Assembly: GCA_947311845.1 (NCBI GenBank)
Contig: CAMZMU010000117.1
Location: forward strand, 73,255,444 to 73,319,443
Length of the DNA stretch: 64,000 nt
Direction: 5' to 3'
DNA from: Poa pratensis
Taxonomy: Eukaryota; Streptophyta; Magnoliopsida; Poales; Poaceae
Shown here in pieces: positions 1 through 9,490 of this stretch. The notes below the pieces were generated by a model. It was given only the letters and a program-made list of their open reading frames with translations, was not told where the DNA came from and searched no databases. The number at the start of each line of letters is the position of its first letter. Position 1 is the first letter of the stretch. A program made the position numbers and the translations under genes.

Positions 1-173
1 CTCCACAAGCTGTCCTCCCCTTGGGAGGGCCCGTTCATCATCAGCCGAGCACTGCACAACAACCCGTACATCTATGAGATGTACGCGAGGAGAAAAAGAA
101 CAAGCCATTTACCCCATACGAAGAGGGGGAACGCCCGTGGAACACCAGCCTCCTCAGGCCGTTATACTCCTAG
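1..173 (+). pseudogene. pol 3' end: integrase C-terminal tail (partial)
   Basis: This is the last stretch of a Ty3/gypsy polyprotein, cut by the window edge. The opening codons read HKLSSPWEGPFIIS, matching HKLSPPWEGPFIIS in the integrase C-terminus of element B (48365-48640). The tail reads EEGERPWNTSLLRPLYS before a TAG at 171-173, parallel to B's ending EERERPWNIAQLRPYYT. The beginning and the tail lie in different frames, so there is a frameshift near 95-115 and the fragment is not intact. This C-terminal domain normally helps integrase bind DNA. Plus-strand orientation here fixes the orientation of element A. Confidence 0.8.
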
Positions 174-740
174 AACAAGTGTAACACCCTGTTGTTTCTT
201 TTGAGTAAAAGTTAGCACCCCCAAGCACACACTCGGGGGCTGCCGTTGTTTCAGTCAAGCTGTTTCTTTGTTCTTCACTGCGGCTAGCCGACTATCGATT
301 CTCGCTTATGTTAGCTTAGTAGCGTGCTCGACCCTGACGCCTACTCTCGGATCCGGCTGCAGACCGCAACCCGGCTGACACGTTGGCCAGAAACCGGCTA
401 GGGGGCACACGTGAAAGGCCCATAAGAAAGAAAAGTCTCCGACTTGCGACAGAAAAACCGCTCTTTCGCTCGCCTGAGTCTAGCCTCTCAAAGATCTCAG
501 TACCGTTCGCCCAGCCAGCCGGCCCTCTCTTCGGACTCGGCTGTAGAGTTCAGTCGGCAAGAGCAGGGATCGCAGGGCTGAGACACGGGAAGGGGCACAG
601 GCGGCAAAACAAGGGCGAGCCGGCCCCTAATCGAATAAAAACTGAGAAGCTAAAAAACGCCAACTTTTCGATTTTGAGGACTAACGATCTAACGAACGTT
701 CTTTGTGTCGTTTCTTGCCGGCCTCACAAGCTCTCAAAGG
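174..740 (+). other. Non-coding spacer downstream of pol in element A
   Basis: No protein-like reading frame is seen. The stretch contains the CCCCCAAG/CTCGGGGGCT motifs common in this lineage and runs into the 106-bp tandem array. It corresponds to the pol-to-antisense-gene spacer of element B (47402-48364). Confidence 0.55.
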
Positions 741-1225
741 CTAGTCCAGATTCGACTCCACCGGCTACGCTAGTCGGGCCGAATCTCAGGGGCTAGTGCG
801 CGGAAACCCGGCTATCACGACCAGCCGGGCAAACTATCGAAGATACCTAGTCCAGATTCGACTCAACTGGCTACGCCAGTCGGGCCGAGTCTCGGGGCTA
901 GTGCGCGGAAACCCGGCTGTCACGACCAGCCGGGCAAACTATCGAAGATACCTAGTCCAGATTCGACTCAACTGGCTACGCCAGTCGGGCTGAATCTCGG
1001 GGGCTAGTGCGCGAAAACCTGGCTGTCACGACCAGCCGGGCAAACTATCAAAGATACCTAGTCCAGATTCGACTCAACTGGCTACGCCAGTCGAGCCGAA
1101 TCTCGGGGGCTAGTGCGCGCAAACCCGGCTGTCACGACCAGCCGGGCAAACTCTAAAAGATGCTTCAAATTCCACTCGACCTGCTGTGCTAGTCGGGCCA
1201 AATCTCGGGGGCTAGTGAGGGTGAA
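741..1225 (+). repeat. 106-bp tandem array (about 4.5 copies)
   Basis: Copies begin with CTAGTCCAGATTCGACTC at 741, 847, 952 and 1058, giving periods of 106, 105 and 106 bp. A degenerate partial copy follows from about 1160. Each unit contains CTACGCCAGTCGGGC and CCAGCCGGGCAAACTATC. The array lies between pol and the antisense gene. Small ORFs across it repeat the same peptide and are by-products of the repeat. Confidence 0.9.
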
Positions 1226-1447
1226 CAGGCTCGATCGCCTTCACCAAGTCACGAAGAAATCGAAAGGCAAGAGCAGTTACGAGAAATTTCGAGCAGAAAC
1301 AAAATAAAGGAGATGAAGCTCCACACAAGTTACGATACAAGTACCAGAAGTTTCAGATAGGTACGCCCGGCATCCCGGGGGCAAATAAAGACAAGTTTAA
1401 AAGAAGCTAAGAAAAGATACAAGCTGCAGCCCGGCATCCCGAGGTCT

Positions 1448-1588
1448 TCATGTGCCGGCCTTGGAGGAGCCGGCCACGTCGCCGGTCTTGGAGCTGCCGG
1501 TTTTAGCGACGGCCTTTCCCTTGGAGTCATTCGCTGGCTCCTCGACTTCATCGTCATCACCCTCCTCGGCGTACTCGGTCTCGGAGTC
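1448..1588 (-). pseudogene. Antisense gene of element A: last-exon tail, distal to the solo LTR
   Basis: This is the C-terminal end of the element A antisense ORF, read leftwards to a TGA at 1448-1450. It encodes an acidic then Ser/Lys/Gly-rich tail (EYAEEGDDDEVEEP, then KTGSSKTGDVAGSSKAG). The coding frame is continuous with the minus-strand frame ending at 5773 once the solo LTR at 1589-5772 and one copy of its 5-bp target duplication are ignored, which shows that the LTR landed inside this exon. The function is unknown; low complexity suggests a disordered tail. Confidence 0.75.
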
Positions 1589-4500
1589 TGTGGCACCCCC
1601 CTCTGACACATGTCGCCAGAGAGGCGGTCGCCCCGTGCGTCAACCCAAGATATCTGGACGCACGTTACGACAATGCAACATAGCGGAAATCATCACACAA
1701 TCAGGCCCAAAGGGCTACAAATGGTTTACATGGCCATCAAGGAATGACAGAATGTCATGGCCAGGTATGGCACGTGACCGAGTTTAACTGGTAGCGGAAG
1801 ACAACTAAGGCAACGGCTTGGAGCGGCTCCATTCCACAGGCATCTGGCTGGACTACTGATCCTAGCACGCTCTTGCTCCATCTCCTTGCTACGGTAGAAG
1901 ATGAATCCTCTCAACGTCTGGCCACATGAAAAGCCAGTGTGAGTACAGTGATGTACTCGCAAGAAAATAGCCACAAGACATGAACAGTCAAACAATCAGG
2001 CAACAAATAGCTAGCAACAATAATAATCTAAACATGACAAGTGTCTACTCAAGGTATATGACATAATAGTGGCATGGCATTGATAACCAAACATGTCATA
2101 AGCAAACAACGGGGTATCAACAGTACAGAGTCTAAGCCAGGTGGGGTTGGATCGTGTACCAGCAATCATACAAAGGGCTTACCTGTGACGAGTAAATGGG
2201 TGTACCAAGTGGTACCAAGTATTATAACCACACCCGTCACCACAACTAGGCCCAACGGCCTTACCACATCTGTCCAACTGCTAGGCCCACTGGCCTCATC
2301 TTTCCACGTTGGGCATGCACGATTGATGTTGGCTCAGGCCTAACTCTAGGCTCCCAACGATCACACCGTCATCCCTAAACACGGTAACCATCCACAGCTC
2401 AAGTAACATTCTATGCATCATCTTATTGTTCATTTAGTGAAATTAGGTTGTTCATCTTTCTTTCAAATAGAACTTAGTTTCAACCTCCGGACACGACAAA
2501 GACACACAGTGTGATCGACACTGAACTGTTGTTCCATATCCCAGGAACGAGGCTAGCTGCTAGATTGACACTCTCGAGAGGCTGCAGTTACCACCCATCT
2601 AAGTGCACCACACTCAGCCGGTACTTTAGGATATCATCCCTAAGACGAACTCAGCAAGATACACTCACATGACCGTTCACGCTACCAAGACACTCCCTGT
2701 ATAGCTACCGACATAACTCTATGTCTTATGACGAAGTGAATCCGGCACGTCCCCAACCCATGAGCGACGCCTAGCTCCGGAACCTTCGCAAGACTAGCCC
2801 CGACCACAAAGGTAACCGACTAGACTTGCCAAAATGGTAGCATCAAAGGAGGCTCAATAGGTTACGTAGACCAAGGCCCGCCCATATGAGCGACAGTGGT
2901 AGTGCTTTTGTTGTTCAGATTAGTGGCACCATGGACTGGCCCTATCGATGTTTGGAGGGGTGTTTCATTTAATCAAGTTTCATAATAACAAGTCCAAACA
3001 ACAGATGTTCTGTCCAACACAACAATCACAATATCATAAAAATATATCATCAAATGACAAGACATTAGCAACACAACATTTCAGGAAATAGTAGTTTGTA
3101 TTGACCGAATGACTAAGGCGCCATCACAGATCAATACAATAGTTCAAGCAGCAAATAGATCGTATTGACCGGGCGACTACGACGCCACCACGTATCAATG
3201 TCCAAAAAGCGTCAATCGGATGACTGTGGCGGAGCTTCCTCCGACCAGCGCCATCTCGTTTGGCTACAAAAGAAAACGTCAATCGGATGACTATGGCAGA
3301 GCTACCTCTGTCCAGCGACATCTCGTTTGACTACAAAAGAAAGCGTCAATCGGATGACTGTGGCGGAGCTACCTCCGACCAGCGCCATCTCGTTTGACTA
3401 CAAAAGAAAATAGCGTCAACCGGACGACTGTGGCGGAGCTACCTCCGACCAGCGCCATCTCGTTTGACTGGTACCTCCAGACACACACCACAACTCTACG
3501 GAAATTAAATGTCAAAGTCATGATATCTCATGACGCACAGTTCATGAATAACAAGCAAACACATACACATACATGGCATGATAATACGTAATCAAATAAG
3601 CAAACAACGTTGCAAGACTGGTCATAGCAAGTGGTTAGCTTGCCTCCGAAGATTGACACCAGTTGGCTCAGGGATCAGGGACATGTCACGGGTTAGGGTC
3701 TCGGTTTGCCGGTACCGCGGAATACACCTATGTATGCATACAAGGGTGCTGAGCATACGACTATTTTACAAAAATGTAAAAACTATACTACTGGATAGAG
3801 CTTTTCAAAATATGAATTTACAAATTTGAATCACCTCAAACGGATTTACGGATCAAAAGATACAGCCGGGCGACGGACGGCTATCTGCTGCTCACTCGGA
3901 AAAAAAAACAGAACGGGCTGATTTAGAACTGGGCCGGGCTGGTCGTGCATTTCCGCGAAATACGCCTTCGGCGCTGGGAAAACGTAACGCGCCGGTTACG
4001 CCTCCACTTGATCTGACAGTGGGGCCGGGCCAGGCCGGGACCCGCCTGTCGGTGTCACGAGACGCCACGCTGGCGGCCTCCTTCCCCGCGTCGACGACGC
4101 TCGGGAGAGCCCGGCACGGCTCGGTCCGGCTCGGCCGTCGACCGCCGCCGCTGCCTTGGTGCACGCCGTCGGCCGCCGGGATGTGGGGAGGACCGCCCCG
4201 ATGCGCCGCCTCCGAAGAGGACGGCCACGGCTAAGGGGGAGCTCCGGGGGCGCCGACACGGGAGCGTGCTCCACGAGCTCGCCATCGGCGGTTCCCGGAC
4301 GGGGCCGAGGCCTCGGGCCACCAAACTCTGAATTTATTTGTCTGGGAAGGACAAGAGTTCAAGGGGAGATCCTCCACGGATTTAATCGAAGGATGGCTCG
4401 GTATGGAGCTCTTCGTGGTCCGTGGACCGACGGCGACATCCACGGCCGAAACGGAGCAGGGCTCCGCCACTCCGCGACTAAAGGAACAGAGGGGGGTTCC

Positions 4501-5772
4501 GGGGGAGAGTGAGGGTGCTGGGGGCGCGAGAGGGCTCGGGCTGCTCTCCATATGGGCAGGGGCAAGGAGGGACGGCCAACCACGTGTCCATGTCTAAGAA
4601 GATAAGGGGGGAGGGGATAGAATCGACTCTGGTTCGAACCAGGGGAGCAGTAGGGTCTAACTACAGCTGGGGTTCGGTTGGGACAAGGGGAACAGTGGAG
4701 ACCCGGTGCACAGGAACGCACAATACGCCGTCATGCGCGCGCTGGCGTTCGGAGCGCGCCGCGAGTGGCATCGACGCATTCCCGGTGACTCGGAGCACCA
4801 AATGTAAAATGGTTTCGACCACTGGGTTCCTAAGGACAGGGCCAACTCAACAAAACAAGAAACACTTAGGGGCTTGAACTTCCTCTGTGCAAAATTTTCA
4901 TAAAATCGAGGGAACGCCAGGTGTTCGATGAAATGACCAAGGTCTTGCACATCTCAGAAAAATCCCCAAAATTCCCAGTAGGCTAGAATTGATGTATATA
5001 GGATGTCTGTGGAGTTTGAGCTCAATTGGGAACCTGAAAGTTGGTTAAATAATTTGGTGTCCAAAAATGCCCTAATGGCATGGGTATGCCGAGTGTGCTT
5101 CCTCAAATAATCTTGATCTGATATTGTGGATATATTGTTATATATGGGAGGTTGTCTACTTGGCAAAGTGTCGAGATGCCAAATGATTTTTGTAGCAAGG
5201 GGTTGCTTTGGAAATTGGTATTAGGCATGAGAAGGGCATTACAAAGGAAGTACCTCAAATATTGCTCAAATGAGGTTGGGCCAATGGAGTGAAATGTTTA
5301 GGAGGTGGAATTATGCACCTTCCAAAAATTGCAGAATTTCTGGATGAGCGAAAGATGTCCAGATAATTTTTGGATTGGAAATGGCATAATAGAGAATATG
5401 AATGAACTTGAAAATATTGCATGGGATAATAAAATATTTTTCCATGGGAGTGATGTATACATATGTGGGAATCATCTGTTAGCTTGGTGGAAATTATTTC
5501 AAGCTAAAATTGTGGTTGAGGCTTTAGTAGGATAGACAGAAAGGGTTTACGGATCACCAAATGGAACCAATGGTTGACAGACAAAACAATGGCATGAAAA
5601 TATGGTGGAGGTCGACAAAGATCGAGGATTATTGGGAAATTTCTCTAAGAGAGCGAAACCAAAGTCAAATCAAAAGACCAACAGTTCGAAGAAAACATTT
5701 TGAAACCCGAAAAAGTTTTTCAGGTGCGAGAAAACACCACTAAAATTAGGGACGAATTTTTGGGGTGTTACA
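1589..5772 (-). mobile_element. Giant solo LTR (4184 bp) of the element E family
   Basis: The left end is TGTGGCACCCC and the right end GGGGTGTTACA, so in its own orientation it runs TG...CA on the minus strand. It is flanked by perfect 5-bp duplications GAGTC at 1584-1588 and 5773-5777. Both ends and much of the body match the reverse complement of the LTRs of element E (49553-54482), for example the block around 2690-2900 and the first few hundred bases. No internal domain or second LTR is present, so this is a solo LTR, the usual product of LTR-LTR recombination. Its middle (about 2950-3480) differs from element E and carries a 67-bp tandem array. Confidence 0.93.
3211..3477. repeat. 67-bp tandem array inside the solo LTR (4 copies)
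   Basis: Copies start at GTCAATCGGATGACTGTGGC at 3211, 3278, 3344 and 3414 (last with GTCAACCGG), spaced 66-70 bp. Each contains CGGAGCTACCTCCGACCAGC and CATCTCGTTTGACTAC or close variants. The same unit recurs in the LTR of chromovirus F at 36072-36325. Confidence 0.9.
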
Positions 5773-6232
5773 GAGTCCTTGACCGGCTGGGCGGGCTGCC
5801 TGTCGGGGATGAACTCTGCGAAGTTGACGAAGTCCGCGATGGTGTAGGTGGCATCATGGAAGCCGGGGCGTTCCTTGAGCTCCTCGTACGTGTCCTCGTC
5901 CCGGAAGACCACCGTGAGCAACTCCAGGTCGGCATCCGGATACCAGGATTTCAGCAGCGACACAGCCCACAAGGCCCCACCAAGCGCCGCCGACTCCTGT
6001 AGCTCCTGCACCGCAGCCGGTGCTAGCGCGAGATGACGCGCCAGCTCAGCCAGGACAATCGGAATCCCCTTGCCGGGCCAGACGTACTTGCAAAGTCTCC
6101 TGGACGCGTAGGCCAGCGCGCAGGTGTCGATCCCGAGCTGCGCCACCCGGTCTGCTACCGAGGTCGAGCAGCCGGCAATGGCAGCGTCGCTCGGCTCCAC
6201 CCCGAGGACGTCCAGCTGGGTCTTCGCCGCCT
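5773..6232 (-). pseudogene. Antisense gene of element A: last exon, C-terminal helical domain
   Basis: A minus-strand exon starting after an acceptor (rc of 6233-6236 reads ACAG) and open to the solo LTR boundary. It encodes about 150 residues that look folded and mostly helical, including SVADRVAQLGIDTCALAY, WPGKGIPIVLAELARHL and DADLELLTVVFRDEDTYEEL. This domain follows a coiled coil, the same order as in the antisense gene of element B. It continues in frame at 1588. The function is unknown; no catalytic motif is recognised. The exon itself has no stop, and the damage to the gene lies elsewhere (stops in upstream exons and three insertions). Confidence 0.75.
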
Positions 6233-6330
6233 CTGTGCCCGCAGACGGATAATAGCCTGCAGCAGGACAAAGACGTCATAACGAGAAAACCAAGACAGAA
6301 CAAGACAAGGGCATCGTCGCGAAGATTACC

Positions 6331-6768
6331 TCGAACGGAGACGTCGATTCGGGCCAGCTCTTTTCGCGCCGACTCCTCGTCCGTCGTCATGCCGGCAACC
6401 TCCTCCTTCAGCTTCTTGATTTCCGTCTGGTCGTCATTGCGCTGCTGGTTATAGCCTTTCTCCAGCTTCTCGAAGTTCTCCCGCGCTTCCACCGCAGCCT
6501 TCTCCACCACCTCCTTGGCCTTGGCCAGGTCATCGAGCTCCGCCTGCCGCTCCTGGTCGCGCTTCTTGAGGCGATCCACCTCCTTTGTAAGATCGCTGAA
6601 CTGGTAGCTAGTCAGCTTGGCGCGCAGCGCCTTGCCGCTCTCTGCAAAGAAAAGAAGCATCAGCTCCCTCATCCGGCTCCTGTTGGAAACACCGCAGCCG
6701 GGTGAACACTCACTCTTAGCGTCCTCGAGGTCCTTCTGTAGCTGCAGGACCTTCCTGTTGGACTCCTC
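6331..6768 (-). pseudogene. Antisense gene of element A: coiled-coil exons
   Basis: Two minus-strand exons. The first, 6768-6714 (EESNRKVLQLQKDLEDAK), has a CCTCAG acceptor and a GTGAGT donor. The second, 6641-6331, has a TTTGCAG acceptor and a GAG|GTAATC donor. Together they encode a long charged heptad-like helix, for example FSDLTKEVDRLKKRDQERQ, EVVEKAAVEARENFEKLEK and DDQTEIKKLKEEVAGMTTD. This is a predicted coiled coil, so the product probably oligomerises or binds a partner. The equivalent segment of element B is at 46297-46573. Splice assignments are by eye from GT/AG signals and conserved order. Confidence 0.75.
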
Positions 6769-6862
6769 CTGAGGTCGCAAAGGAAAAGAGATCAGTCTCA
6801 AAACCCGCGCCGGCTATCGCAGCCAGCCCAAGACAATTCAAAGGGACTAAGCGATGGCATAC

Positions 6863-7396
6863 CCGAAGCAGCTCCAGAAAGCGGTCGAAGTCCTAGAGCT
6901 GGACCCCCATCTCCCGCCTGATCTCCAGGGCGAACTCCAGCGGATCCGCCGGCCTCCGCCCCCCCTCCCGGCGTTAACAGCGATGGAGGGATCGGCCGGC
7001 ACAAGCTTTCGCTACAAAGAAACAGCGACACCCTTCACCTTCTCCCCGGCTACCGGCGCCAGCTGCTTCTCCGACTTCTTCCTCGCCGCCGACTCGGCCC
7101 TCCTCGTAGAGGAGGTCGCACCGGTTTTCTTCGACTTCGGAGCGCCCATCGCTCCGACTCCGGCTGCCCCCGGGGCATCATCGGCCTCTCCGTCATCGCC
7201 TCCGCCAGGCGGCGGGACCACCTCCCCTTGGGGCCCAACCGGCTGGGCCTCCACATCCGGCGCGAGGGGCTGCTCGGGCTGCTCCCCTTGGCCGGTCTCC
7301 TCCCGCTCCTCCGCCACCCGGGCAGTCGAGTCCGCTGGCACAGCCGGCGCGGCGACCGTCTCTGCAGCTCCGCCAATGGTCAAAGACCTCGGCGCC
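6863..7396 (-). pseudogene. Antisense gene of element A: middle linker exons, with a TAG stop
   Basis: Exon 3 (7396 to about 7039, acceptor TTTCCGCAG) encodes a Pro/Glu/Ala-rich low-complexity linker (EEREETGQGEQPEQPLAP, QPVGPQGEVVPPPGGGDD) followed by a basic stretch (KSKKTGATSSTRRAES). It runs open to a TAG near 7012, so the exact 3' boundary is uncertain. Exon 4 (about 7000-6863, donor GG|GTATGCC) encodes DPLEFALEIRREMGVQL, then an in-frame TAG, then DFDRFLELLR. The stop shows that the gene is broken. This segment links the N-terminal domain to the coiled coil and was probably disordered. Confidence 0.6.
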
Positions 7397-7464
7397 CTGC
7401 GGAAAACGCGAAGATTCATCCACCAAGACAAATTCAGCAGAAAGAGCGCCACAGAAGCACTTAC

Positions 7465-7963
7465 CCGTGCACGTTGGCAGGAACCCGTTTCGGCCGCTTC
7501 CTCATCAGTGGCTCCTCGTCATCGTCATCCTCCTCCAAGCCGGTTGGAGTAGCCGGTTTCGTCCTCTTCTGGCGAGGGCCGAACTCGACGCCGCGGTCTC
7601 TGCACTCTCAATACTCTCAGTGTCTGAGAGATCAATGACTACCACGGGCTTTTGGATTTCATCAACGCTAGAGCTAGAGGCAACCGGCTTACCCCGAGCA
7701 GCCGGCGGCGCGTTGCTGACCTCACCCCCGCCAACCGGTGCCTGGTCAGACGGCGGGTCGTCCGCCTGGCCGCCTTCGGCGCGGCCGCCGCCCGCCCGGC
7801 CGCCCTCGTCATCGTCGCCCTCGCCATTGCCGCCGCCCTCGGCCGCAGCGACCTCCTCCTCGCCCTCCGACTGGCCCTCCCCAGGCGCAGCCGTATAAAG
7901 CTGGATGTTCGGTCGGAACTGGGGGCCGTTGGGCCCGTCCTCCTCCAGCTAGATCTTGAAGAG
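7465..7963 (-). pseudogene. Antisense gene of element A: acidic exon 2, with a TAG stop and a frameshift
   Basis: The acceptor is GCGCAG just above 7963 and the donor is CACGG|GTAAGT below 7465. The reading begins LFKI, meets an in-frame TAG, then continues LEEDGPNGPQFRPNIQLY and a Gly/Glu/Asp-rich low-complexity region. After IDLSDTESIESAE the frame shifts by one base and the exon ends RKRPKRVPANVHG, a basic cluster that could act as a nuclear localisation signal (inference). The equivalent exon of element B (44759-45040) is also acidic. The stop and frameshift make this a pseudogene. Confidence 0.65.
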
Positions 7964-8033
7964 CTGCGCAACCGGCTTGATGAGCAGCCGGCCGAGGCAG
8001 AAAATAAAAGGCGCAAGTACAAGCAAAGACATC

Positions 8034-8058
8034 CACTAGTACAGAACGACACATCGGA
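8034..8058 (+). repeat. CACTA left terminal inverted repeat
   Basis: 25 bp, starting CACTAGTACAGAACGAC and ending CATCGGA. It is an exact inverted match to 10221-10245 and is preceded by TSD ATC. Confidence 0.95.
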
Positions 8059-8149
8059 TACCCCTCTATGGCAACGGCAGGAGTTAGGCGATGGTAAATC
8101 GCGACATCCCCCGCGTGCCCGCACTGGGCCGTAAAGCAGGCCCACAACA

Positions 8150-8215
8150 TCGGCAACGGTGAATAGTGGAATATATGTTGGCAACGGAGGTTAGTTTACC
8201 TCCGTTACCGATGTG
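8150..8215. repeat. Subterminal inverted repeat (hairpin) in the CACTA element
   Basis: AACGGAGGT and ACCTCCGTT flank a short TAGTTT loop around 8181-8205, next to further GGCAACGG motifs. Such subterminal repeats in CACTA elements are normally bound by transposase. The function here is inferred from position. Confidence 0.6.
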
Positions 8216-8277
8216 TGCTCATCGCACACGTACAGTTTCGTAATATCCGTTTCCATTAGAAGCAGCCCGACAGCCGG

Positions 8278-8288
8278 CCTATAAGAAC
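8278..8288 (+). promoter_or_regulatory. Putative TATA box for the CACTA cargo ORF
   Basis: CCTATAAGAAC lies about 85 bp upstream of the ATG at 8368. It is followed by a pyrimidine-rich CTCTCACTCTCACT leader typical of plant 5' UTRs. Inferred from sequence only. Confidence 0.55.
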
Positions 8289-8367
8289 CTACTATGCCCT
8301 TCACTCTCACTCTCACTCACTTCCAACCCTAGCCGCCGCACAGTCTCCTCTCTCTCCACTCTCTCGC

Positions 8368-8976
8368 ATGGCTTCCACCGTCGGCGCTGGTAGATCCGGC
8401 CATCGCGGCCGTGACCGCGGCCGCGGCCGTGGCCGCCCCACCCTCCGGGCCTTCAGGCAGCAGCAGCGTCAGCTGGTGTTGCGGGACGAGCTTGCGGAAC
8501 AGACCGCCGCCGATCCGGCTCCCACGGGCCGGTCCCGCAGCCTTGGCGCTCGTCCGCACGGCGAAGGCTCCGGCCGCACCCGCTCATTTGGCCACCATTG
8601 CAGCTACCGCGAGATCCGCCAGGCGATGTACCCCGGCCGCCATCCGTCTTCCTCCTCCTCCTCGTCCTCGTCCTCCGACGAAGAGGAAGAGGAAGAGGAG
8701 GAGGATCGTGATCTGGAGATCGCTTGCCAACTCTCCTGCGCCGATTTCGAGCGCGAGGACGCCAAGCGTCGTCAGGGCGAGGCCGATCTGGAGGCGGCGG
8801 TCCTCCTCTCCGAGGCGTCGACCCAGGTCGAACGCGCCGAGGAGGCGGTCTACCAGTCTGACCTCCGGGCCGCCATAGCCCTCTCTTTGGTCCACGGCGA
8901 GGGCAAGGCGCCGCCAGGGGAGGCCGGCGCTAGCTCCGTCGCCGGCGGCGACGCTAAGCGAGCCCGCCTCGCCTAA
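8368..8976 (+). CDS. CACTA cargo protein with three evenly spaced UIM-like motifs (202 aa)
   Basis: An intact 202-codon ORF with grass-like GC-rich codon use. Residues 11-25 are Arg/Gly rich (GHRGRDRGRGRGRP); residues 94-112 are a Ser run followed by an acidic run. Three helical motifs follow: DLEIACQLS (115-123), DLEAAVLLS (140-148) and DLRAAIALS (165-173). All fit the ubiquitin-interacting-motif core (hydrophobic-x-x-Ala-x-x-x-Ser), and their start points are exactly 25 residues apart. A basic KRAR lies at the C-terminus. A TATA-like box lies 85 bp upstream. The spacing suggests internal duplication or a rigid poly-ubiquitin reader (inference). It has no resemblance to a CACTA transposase. 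It may be a captured host gene or a family-specific accessory gene; I do not recognise the family. The start is the first ATG after the CT-rich leader. Confidence 0.7.
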   Translation: MASTVGAGRSGHRGRDRGRGRGRPTLRAFRQQQRQLVLRDELAEQTAADPAPTGRSRSLGARPHGEGSGRTRSFGHHCSYREIRQAMYPGRHPSSSSSSSSSSDEEEEEEEEDRDLEIACQLSCADFEREDAKRRQGEADLEAAVLLSEASTQVERAEEAVYQSDLRAAIALSLVHGEGKAPPGEAGASSVAGGDAKRARLA

Positions 8977-9000
8977 TGTAAGACCCCAGTTCAGTAGGAT

Positions 9001-9490
9001 AGCTGTTTTCTAGTTGTAAGTAGCTAATTGTTTATCCATAGATTTGCTCTGTTTTTAGTAGGCATTGTTTACACATAGATTTTAGCTGTTTTCTAGTTGT
9101 AAGTAGCTAATTGTTTATCCATAGATTTGCTCTGTTTTTAGTAGGCATTGTTTACACATAGATTTTAGCTGTTTTCTAGTTGTAAGTAGCTAATTGTTTA
9201 TCCATAGATTTGCTCTGTTTTTAGTAGGCATTGTTTACACATAGATTTTAGCTGTTTTCTAGTTGTAAGTAGCTAATTGTTTATCCATAAATTTGCTCTG
9301 TTTTTAGTAGGCATTGTTTACACATAGATTTTAGCTGTTTTCTAGTTGTAAGTAGCTAATTGTTTATCCATATATTTGCTCTGTTTTTAGTAGGCATTGT
9401 TTACACATAGATTTTAGCTGTTTTCTAGTTGTAAGTAGCTAATTGTTTATCCATGGATTTGCTCTGTTTTTAGTAGGCATTTGCTCTGAT
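9001..9490 (+). repeat. 83-bp tandem array downstream of the CACTA ORF (about 5.8 copies)
   Basis: Units start AGCTGTTTTCTAGTTGTAAG at 9001, 9084, 9167, 9250, 9333 and 9416, each exactly 83 bp apart and almost identical. The last copy is partial. It lies directly after the stop codon, so it would fall in the 3' UTR or a 3' intron of the cargo transcript. Confidence 0.95.

Noticed and set aside
741..1225. CRISPR-like array
   Set aside because: The units are contiguous tandem repeats without unique spacers, in a eukaryotic retroelement.
383..1307. Short plus-strand ORFs across the 106-bp repeats
   Set aside because: They are translations of a tandem repeat, with no independent support.
5305..5743. 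Small plus-strand ORFs at the right end of the solo LTR
   Set aside because: They are inside the LTR and correspond to AT-rich LTR terminal sequence also seen in element E (49623-49916), with no protein similarity.
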